DNA of 10,454 nt, taken from the NCBI GenBank assembly GCA_964636685.1, contig CAZWUK010000072.1, positions 1-10,454 of the forward strand. Reading direction: 5' to 3'. Below, piece after piece: positions 6,389 to 10,454 of this stretch; position 1 is the stretch's first letter; each line of letters starts with the position of its first letter. The position numbers and the translations under genes were made by a program. Source of the DNA: CAZWUK01 sp964636685 (GTDB lineage Bacteria; Bacillota; Clostridia; Christensenellales; CAG-138). Below the pieces are notes generated by a model. It had not been told where the DNA came from. It saw nothing but the letters and a program-made list of their open reading frames with translations, and did no database searches.

Positions 6389-6505
6389 AAAGCCGACATT
6401 TACCGCAATCGAAAGTATGTTCGATGCCTGCATTTTGATGCAGGAGAACAAAAAACCGGCTGCACAAGCCCCGGGAAGGACGGGACGGTGTGCAGTCGGC
6501 TTTTG
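6389..6505 (+). ncRNA. Candidate small structured RNA (unidentified)
   Basis: This stretch has no plausible reading frame but folds compactly by eye on the plus strand. The closing helix is AAAAGCCGAC (6388-6397) with GTCGGCTTTT (6495-6504). Inside it are three hairpins: ATCGAA/TTCGAT (6408-6413 with 6420-6425), CCTGCA/TGCAGG (6427-6432 with 6439-6444) and CTGCACA/TGTGCAG (6460-6466 with 6489-6495). The 5' end coincides with the +1 predicted from TATAAT, and the 3' end with a short U run, so an RNA of about 117 nt is plausible. The third hairpin doubles, on the other strand, as the spo0A terminator, so the RNA would be antisense to the spo0A 3' UTR. I do not recognise it as 5S, SRP, 6S, tmRNA or RNase P RNA. 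It might instead be just a two-way terminator region. Confidence 0.4.
6450..6499 (-). terminator. Intrinsic terminator of spo0A
   Basis: On the minus strand, CCGACTGCACA (6499-6489) pairs with TGTGCAGCCGG (6466-6456), ten pairs with one A-C mismatch, and six T follow (6455-6450). It begins 41 nt past the spo0A stop. Read on the plus strand the same stem is complete (the mismatch becomes G-U) and is followed by CTTTTG, so it may act in both directions. Confidence 0.7.
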
Positions 6506-6539
6506 CAGGACGGGACGGCTGCTGTCCGGGCAAAGCTGC

Positions 6540-7322
6540 TCAGACGGCCTTTTCCCGACCCTGTTCCTCCATCAGCAGCTTGTCGGCGACCAGCGCGATG
6601 AATTCTCCGTTCGTCGGCTTATCGTTCTTGCCGTAGATGTGGAAACCAAACAGTGCGTTGAGATTTTCAATCTTGCCGCGCGTCCAGGCAACCTCAATGG
6701 CATGGCGGATTGCGCGCTCCACCTTGCTGGCGGAGGTGTTGAAGCGCTTTGCGATGCCGGGGTACAGCTCTTTTGTAATCCGATTGATGAGCTGCGGCTG
6801 GAAGTAGACCATGCGGATTCCTTCGCGCAGGTAATGATAGCCCTTGATATGCGCGGGAATGCCTGCCACAAGAAACACCGAGGTGATTTTTTCGTCGAGG
6901 GAGCGCGGCGGCTGGGAGTAATTCATCATGCCGCCCTGCGCAGGCTCCTGCTGCACCATTTCGAGCGCGCGCTTGACCAAAGCGTCCGGCTCGACGGGCT
7001 TGACGATGAAATACCGCGCGCCCAGCGCGCAGCAGCGCCGGATCATGTTCTCGTTGCGCATGGCGGAGACAACGATGACGGCGGGGGCGGCGTCCGGACA
7101 GATCAGCTTGAGCTGCTCGAGAACGCCCAGACCATCGACCTGCGGCATGATGAGGTCGAGCAGCATGACGTCATACTTGCTCTTTTGCAGCTTGTCCAGC
7201 GCCTCCTTGCCGTCCTGAGCGGTTTCGACTGCGGAGATCTGCTCGCGGGCCGAAAAAGCACTGCGCATGGTTTCCAGAAAACTCACGTTGTCATCGACGA
7301 GCAACACCCGAAAATTAGACAT
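6540..7322 (-). CDS. spo0A: Spo0A, master response regulator of sporulation
   Basis: The 260-aa protein has a CheY-like receiver (about 3-125) with acidic pocket Asp10/Asp11, phospho-acceptor Asp56 (LLDLIMP), Ser86 and Lys108 (VKP). A linker follows, then the Spo0A DNA-binding domain (about 143-255) with GIPAHIKGYHYLREGI, YPGIAKRFNTSASKVERAI and the recognition segment SKVERAIRHAIEVAW. Phosphorylated Spo0A dimerises and binds 0A boxes to switch stationary-phase and sporulation genes. I chose ATG 7322 (MSNFRVLL), not the longer open frame to 7502, because AGGGGG lies 8 nt upstream and homologues begin here. spoIVB, the usual upstream neighbour, is absent from the 628 nt before the gene and from the rest of the window. 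An extended -10 promoter and a 0A box lie upstream, and a terminator downstream makes it monocistronic. Confidence 0.97.
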   Translation of the reverse strand: MSNFRVLLVDDNVSFLETMRSAFSAREQISAVETAQDGKEALDKLQKSKYDVMLLDLIMPQVDGLGVLEQLKLICPDAAPAVIVVSAMRNENMIRRCCALGARYFIVKPVEPDALVKRALEMVQQEPAQGGMMNYSQPPRSLDEKITSVFLVAGIPAHIKGYHYLREGIRMVYFQPQLINRITKELYPGIAKRFNTSASKVERAIRHAIEVAWTRGKIENLNALFGFHIYGKNDKPTNGEFIALVADKLLMEEQGREKAV

Positions 7323-7362
7323 GTTCAAACCCCCTAAACCCTTATTTTTAGCTTGTACCCAA

Positions 7363-7371
7363 ATTGTAACA
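7363..7371 (-). promoter_or_regulatory. Extended -10 promoter of spo0A
   Basis: On the minus strand TGTTACAAT reads as an extended -10 (TGn plus TACAAT, one mismatch to TATAAT). Predicted +1 is near 7356, giving a 5' UTR of about 34 nt that carries the AGGGGG ribosome site. No good -35 sits 17 bp upstream. I did not find a convincing sigma-H promoter like the one used by Bacillus subtilis spo0A. Confidence 0.5.
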
Positions 7372-7410
7372 ACGTTTTTTTCGCGTTGGTAGGGGTGCAA
7401 TTGGACTGGT

Positions 7411-7419
7411 TTTGTCGAG
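7411..7419 (+). promoter_or_regulatory. Spo0A box upstream of spo0A
   Basis: TTTGTCGAG matches the 0A box TTTGTCGAA at eight of nine positions. It lies about 40 bp upstream of the proposed spo0A -10, a position suited to activation. TTGCTCGAA (7479-7487), seven of nine, lies in the inverted repeat TTTGCT-cga-AGCAAA (7478-7492) and could be a second, weaker site. Autoregulation of spo0A is established in other Firmicutes; here it is inferred. Confidence 0.45.
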
Positions 7420-7448
7420 GGGGGCGCGAAGAATGGAAAAGACGCGCG

Positions 7449-7471
7449 AATCGCCTTTTCGGGCGGTTTTT
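7449..7471 (+). terminator. Terminator-like hairpin upstream of spo0A, plus strand
   Basis: AATCGCC (7449-7455) pairs with GGCGGTT (7462-7468), seven pairs with one G-U around TTTTCG, and T continues to 7471. It faces transcription leaving spo0A on the antisense strand, although no plus-strand gene precedes it. It could stop antisense transcripts, or be an incidental palindrome. Confidence 0.3.
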
Positions 7472-7536
7472 CATGGTTTTGCTCGAAGCAAAGATATCCC
7501 ATAAATTGTGGCGATCCGCTAATTATCGCGTTTTGA

Positions 7537-7553
7537 CATACAATATATAGTAT
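7537..7553 (+). promoter_or_regulatory. Spore-sigma-like -10 within a near-palindrome
   Basis: CATACAATATA fits the mother-cell sigma -10 patterns (sigma-E CATACAnT, sigma-K CATAnnnTA). It overlaps ATACAATATATAGTAT (7538-7553), palindromic at all but one base pair, and a perfect TTGACA (7533-7538) that lacks a matching -10. No good sigma-E or sigma-K -35 is seen. No convincing gene follows: the longest frame from GTG 7562 is about 48 codons without a ribosome site. Confidence 0.25.
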
Positions 7554-7601
7554 TCGATACCGTGATTGACGATCCGAAAAAACCGGCGTCGATCCGTGTG
7601 A

Positions 7602-7639
7602 TTTTGCACCTGGCGCAGGCAGGAAGGGTCATTGCAAAA
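7602..7639. repeat. Inverted repeat TTTTGCA/TGCAAAA with C/G-rich interior
   Basis: TTTTGCA (7602-7608) is repeated inverted as TGCAAAA (7633-7639), enclosing CCTG-gcg-CAGG and a purine-rich stretch. The rest of 7640-7736 shows only minor symmetries (CGCCGGCG; CAAAAG/CTTTTG near 7702-7720). Related words (GATTTTGCA, CAGGCAGG, TGCAAAA) recur in a different order at 6174-6222 on the other side of spo0A, hinting at a dispersed element, but two copies of short words are weak evidence. Confidence 0.3.
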
Positions 7640-7736
7640 CGTGACCGCACGACAGAAAGCAAGCGATGGAAAAAAGCGGCGCCGGCGTTTGAAACAGCGA
7701 CAAAAGTCCCTTTCTTTTGCTGAATTTAAGAAATGA

Positions 7737-7801
7737 GACGCAAAGTGTTCACCTTTTCCGGCAGCGCGCTGTTGCCCGTTTGCGTCAAGCAATGGTATAC
7801 T
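7737..7801 (+). promoter_or_regulatory. Promoter of flippase operon with operator-like symmetry
   Basis: TTGCCC (7772-7777), 18 bp, then TGG-TATACT (7793-7801) make an extended -10 promoter with partial -35; expected +1 is about 7808. The -35 directly follows the perfect palindrome CAGCGCGCTG (7762-7771). GACGCAAA (7737-7744) is repeated inverted as TTTGCGTC (7779-7786), with its right arm between -35 and -10. This arrangement fits a regulated promoter; the regulator is unknown. Confidence 0.6.
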
Positions 7802-7807
7802 GATAAA

Positions 7808-7950
7808 AGAATATGCGGCGGGATTCGCGGATAGGATGCGCAAAGCGTCCGCTCCGGGGGATAGGGGCGCGCTTGTGCGGCATGCACGGGACAAGGGAAC
7901 GACCCGGCGATTTTTTTGACGCGGTTCGCACGGGATAATGAGGGGTGTTT
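7808..7950 (+). other. Long structured 5' leader of flippase operon
   Basis: From the predicted +1, about 143 nt precede the ATG. A strong hairpin spans 7838-7878: GCGCAA-a-GCG-tc-CGCTCC pairs with GGGGCG then CGCTTGTGC, 15 pairs with two small bulges. Downstream lies a run of seven T (7911-7917), preceded by only a weak CGGG/CCCG stem, so attenuation is possible but not compelling. An 18-codon frame starts at ATG 7882 and ends just before the AGGGG ribosome site; it lacks its own ribosome site. No known riboswitch class recognised. Confidence 0.4.
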
Positions 7951-8982
7951 ATGAAAAAATGGCCATGGAAACGAATCCTCGTACTGCTGGTCTCATTTGC
8001 GGTACTGATCGGCTTCATCTTATTTGATCCGGACGTTAAGAAAATCGACGAAGTGATCGCGCAGATGGACCCCGTCTGGCTGCTGGGTGCGTTTTTGTGC
8101 GTTTTGCTGTACTATCTCGGCGATACGGTCATGTATCTGATTGCGTGCCGCGATATGCAGATCCCGCAAAGCTTTCCGGAGGGACTGCTCACGACCATGC
8201 TGGGCTTTTTTTACAGCGCGGTGACGCCGCTTGCCTCCGGCGGACAACCCTTTCAGGTGATCCAGATGCGCAGCCGCGGCATCAACGTCGGCACCGCTAC
8301 AAGCGTGCTGATGGTCAAGTTTATGGCGTGGCACATCACGCTCTCCGCGATCGGGCTTGTCGGCGTGATTCTTCGCGGCGGGATGCTGATTGCCGAAAGC
8401 ACCACGATGTTTGTGATGTTTATCATCGGTTTTATATCGCATGCGTTCTGCTCGGTTACAGGCGTGCTGCTCATGATCCGGCCGGACTGGGTGTCCCGCG
8501 GAGGAAACGCCGTGTGCCGCTTTGTCGGGCGAGTGTTTTTCAAACGCCGCCCGGAGATGACCGAAAAAATGCTGATGGCGTTCGACGGGTTTGTGAGCGA
8601 TTACAAGCAGGCTGTCTCCTTTGCGCTTGACCACAAGGGCGGCATGGTATTGATTCTTTTGACGGCGATCGTCGAGGTTTCGGCGTATATCTCCGTGACC
8701 TATTTTGTCTATCGCGGGCTGGGCTTTTCCGAAGCGTCGTTCTTCACGTTGTTTTTCATGCAGGCGATGCTGCTCATCTCCGTGGCGTTTATTCCGCTGC
8801 CGGGCGCGGCGGGCGCGTCGGAGGGCGGCTTCTATGCCATATTCACAGCGTTTTTCGACGGCGCGCGCCTTGCGGGCATGCTGCTGTGGCGCGTGATGAC
8901 GTACTACTTGACCATTGCTATCGGTATGGTGTTTGTATTGATCGACGGGTTCCGCAAAAAGAAGCGGGAGGAGCAGGCATAA
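7951..8982 (+). CDS. Flippase-like integral membrane protein (MprF N-terminal / LPG_synthase_TM family)
   Basis: The 343-aa protein is mostly hydrophobic, with about seven to eight membrane segments (first at about 8-25, then 43-65, 80-95, 117-141, 151-175, 231-255, 262-283, 310-332). It shows the family's conserved loops TPLASGGQP (92-100) and PLPGAAGASEGG (282-293). It corresponds to the flippase half of MprF without the aminoacyl-transferase half. Known relatives move lipids across the membrane or occur as stand-alone proteins of unknown cargo, so lipid or glycolipid transport is inferred. I chose ATG 7951 over GTG 7945 because AGGGG (7941-7945) would overlap the latter and is correctly spaced for the former. 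It is first in an operon with a methyltransferase gene 1 nt downstream, and it has its own promoter and a long leader. Confidence 0.9.
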   Translation: MKKWPWKRILVLLVSFAVLIGFILFDPDVKKIDEVIAQMDPVWLLGAFLCVLLYYLGDTVMYLIACRDMQIPQSFPEGLLTTMLGFFYSAVTPLASGGQPFQVIQMRSRGINVGTATSVLMVKFMAWHITLSAIGLVGVILRGGMLIAESTTMFVMFIIGFISHAFCSVTGVLLMIRPDWVSRGGNAVCRFVGRVFFKRRPEMTEKMLMAFDGFVSDYKQAVSFALDHKGGMVLILLTAIVEVSAYISVTYFVYRGLGFSEASFFTLFFMQAMLLISVAFIPLPGAAGASEGGFYAIFTAFFDGARLAGMLLWRVMTYYLTIAIGMVFVLIDGFRKKKREEQA

Positions 8983-8983
8983 G

Positions 8984-9838
8984 ATGTATTTGGCCGACGG
9001 TTGGAAGGATTACCGCATCTTGGACGCGGGCAGCGGCAATAAGCTGGAGCAATGGAAGAACGTGACGCTCTTGCGCCCCGATCCGCAGGCAGTCTGGCCC
9101 ATGACGGCGCAGGACGCGGATGCTGTGTATTACCGCAGCGCGACGGGCGGCGGACACTGGGAATATCAAAGGACGCTGCCGGAAAGCTGGACGATTTCCT
9201 ATCGCGATCTCACGTTTGTCGTGCGTCCGACGGGCTTTAAGCACACGGGGCTGTTCCCCGAGCAGGCGGTCAACTGGGACTGGATGCGGGCGTGCATTGA
9301 AAGGAGAAAGCAGCGCTCCGATGCGCCTGTGCGTGTGCTGAATCTGTTTGCCTATACGGGCGGCGCGACGTGCGCCTGCGCCAAGGCGGGCGCGGAGACG
9401 GTGCATGTGGACGCGGCAAAGGGCATGGTTGCCTGGGCAAAGGATAACGCGGCGGCTTGCGGACTTTCCGATGCGCCGATTCGCTATATCGTGGACGACT
9501 GCGTCAAATTCGTCAAGCGCGAATTGCGCAGGGGCAACCGATATGACGGCGTCCTGCTCGACCCGCCAAGCTACGGCAGGGGGCCGGACGGCGAGATGTG
9601 GAAGATTGAGGACGATCTGTACCCGCTCGTGGCGGACTGCGCAAAGCTGCTCTCCGACGATCCGGCGTTTTTCCTCATCAACTCCTACACGACCGGGCTT
9701 GCGCCCTCGGTGCTGCTCGATGTGCTAAAGGTGGCGCTGCCGCAAGGAAACGCGGCGGCGGACGAGGTCGGACTGCCCATTCTGCGCGGCGGACTGGTTT
9801 TGCCCTGCGGCGCCAGCGGAAGATGGGAAAAGGCATGA
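8984..9838 (+). CDS. Class I SAM-dependent methyltransferase (RlmI/COG1092-like, no PUA domain)
   Basis: The 284-aa protein has a Rossmann methyltransferase core: motif I VLNLFAYTGGAT (118-129), an acidic residue binding the SAM ribose (Asp143 in HVDAAKG), Asp171/Asp172 after the next strand, and motif IV LLDPPSYGRGP (191-201). The N-terminal about 90 residues (GHWEY, GFKHTGLFPEQAVNW) are typical of relatives of the rRNA m5C methyltransferase RlmI, but the PUA domain of RlmI is absent. Methylation of rRNA is therefore likely but not proven; the cytosolic target is unknown. GGAGGAG (8967-8973) inside the upstream gene is a strong Shine-Dalgarno for ATG 8984. The stop overlaps the start of a pseudouridine synthase (ATGA), supporting a shared RNA-modification role. 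Confidence 0.88.
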   Translation: MYLADGWKDYRILDAGSGNKLEQWKNVTLLRPDPQAVWPMTAQDADAVYYRSATGGGHWEYQRTLPESWTISYRDLTFVVRPTGFKHTGLFPEQAVNWDWMRACIERRKQRSDAPVRVLNLFAYTGGATCACAKAGAETVHVDAAKGMVAWAKDNAAACGLSDAPIRYIVDDCVKFVKRELRRGNRYDGVLLDPPSYGRGPDGEMWKIEDDLYPLVADCAKLLSDDPAFFLINSYTTGLAPSVLLDVLKVALPQGNAAADEVGLPILRGGLVLPCGASGRWEKA

Positions 9839-10454
9839 ACGTACTCTATGAGGACAATCATCTATTGGTGGTCGAAAAGCCGGTCAACATCCCCGTACAG
9901 GCGGATGTGAGCGGCGACGAGGATCTTTTGACCCTGTGTAAGCGCTATATCAAGGAGACCTGCCACAAACCCGGCGAGGTCTATCTTGCGTTGATCCACC
10001 GGCTGGATCGTCCCGTGGGCGGCGTGATGGTCTTTGCGCGCACCAGCAAGGCGGCGCAGCGGCTGAACGCGCAGTTTCGCGGACGGGAGGCAAAAAAGCG
10101 CTATGTTGCCATCGTGGACGGTGACCCCGCGCCGCAGGCGGAATTGACCGACTGGCTCAAAAAGGACGAGGCGACCTTTTCCTCCTCCGTTGTGCCGGAG
10201 GGAACGGAGGGCGCAAAGCTTGCAAAGCTTCGTTACAGCACGATCGCAAAAAAAGACGGCATGGCGCTATTGGACGTGGAGCTGTTCACGGGTCGGGCGC
10301 ACCAGATCCGTGTACAGCTGAAAAACGCCTGTCTGCCCATCCACGGCGACCAGCGCTACCATCCAAACGCCACGGTCGGCACGCAGATTGCGCTCTGGGC
10401 ATATGCGCTCACGATCTCGCATCCGACGCTTGCCGAGCCGATGACGTTTTTTTC
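9835..10454 (+). CDS. RluA-family RNA pseudouridine synthase, 3' end missing
   Basis: The start overlaps the methyltransferase stop by four bases (ATGA). The 206 visible residues begin with MNVLYEDNHLLVVEKPVN and carry the family motif HRLDRPVGG with catalytic Asp58, YVAIVDG (90-96) and GRAHQIRVQL (153-162). The gene runs off the window in frame. There is no N-terminal S4 RNA-binding domain, so it belongs to the short RluA-type branch. The enzyme isomerises specific uridines in rRNA or tRNA to pseudouridine in the cytosol; the target site cannot be read here. Coupling to the methyltransferase suggests joint expression of RNA modification enzymes. Confidence 0.93.
   Translation, partial: MNVLYEDNHLLVVEKPVNIPVQADVSGDEDLLTLCKRYIKETCHKPGEVYLALIHRLDRPVGGVMVFARTSKAAQRLNAQFRGREAKKRYVAIVDGDPAPQAELTDWLKKDEATFSSSVVPEGTEGAKLAKLRYSTIAKKDGMALLDVELFTGRAHQIRVQLKNACLPIHGDQRYHPNATVGTQIALWAYALTISHPTLAEPMTFF

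Noticed and set aside
6143..6540. Reading the DnaA-box region as the chromosomal oriC
   Set aside because: No dnaA, dnaN, recF, gyrB or rpmH nearby, and flanking genes do not point away from it. Kept as a DnaA-box cluster; GC-skew data could reopen this.
7562..7726. Short plus-strand frame from GTG 7562
   Set aside because: No Shine-Dalgarno, no known motif, and it runs through the TTTTGCA/TGCAAAA inverted repeat.
7523..7894. A 123-codon open frame on the minus strand upstream of spo0A
   Set aside because: No ribosome site, no recognisable domain, low-complexity Arg/Ser-rich translation, and it overlaps the promoter and inverted repeats of the flippase operon.

Overview
The window reads as chromosomal DNA of a spore-forming or spore-ancestry member of the Clostridia (Bacillota). 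The strongest marker is a full-length Spo0A (260 aa). Supporting signs are a moderately GC-rich composition (estimated by eye), purine-rich Shine-Dalgarno sites, and typical clostridial families: a GH13 alpha-glycosidase, an MtaD-like amidohydrolase, a CobB-type sirtuin and an MprF-like flippase domain. I see no phage, plasmid, transposon or CRISPR signature. I cannot place it to genus from sequence alone.

Left block (1-4250): the 3' part of a GH13 glycosidase is translationally coupled (TAATG) to a small membrane zinc-ribbon protein. An amidohydrolase on the minus strand ends in an intrinsic terminator that faces this pair. That amidohydrolase and a sirtuin diverge from a 36-bp gap. The gap holds two mirror-image extended -10 promoters placed so that both mRNAs should start on the A of their AUG, that is, leaderless.

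Middle block (4251-6540): a 182-nt repeat- and helix-rich intergenic region precedes a secreted two-domain protein, PIG-L deacetylase fused to a phosphodiester glycosidase (NAGPA). Its PIG-L motif reads AHPGDE instead of AHPDDE. The next 400 nt have no gene but are dense in signals: an A/T-rich hairpin, a cluster of four exact and several near-consensus DnaA boxes, a TATAAT promoter, and a candidate structured RNA of about 117 nt that converges on the spo0A terminator.

Right block (6540-10454): spo0A (minus strand) has an extended -10 promoter and an 8/9 Spo0A box upstream. A 628-nt gene-free interval follows, with a spore-sigma-like -10, inverted repeats and a promoter with a long structured leader. 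That leader opens a tightly packed operon: flippase-like membrane protein, class I SAM-dependent methyltransferase, and RluA-family pseudouridine synthase cut by the window end.

The best candidates for undescribed biology are the symmetric leaderless promoter pair, the DnaA-box cluster with its adjoining structured RNA next to spo0A, and the 22-nt-periodic leader upstream of the PIG-L/NAGPA gene. All RNA folds and promoter calls were done by eye and are inferences.
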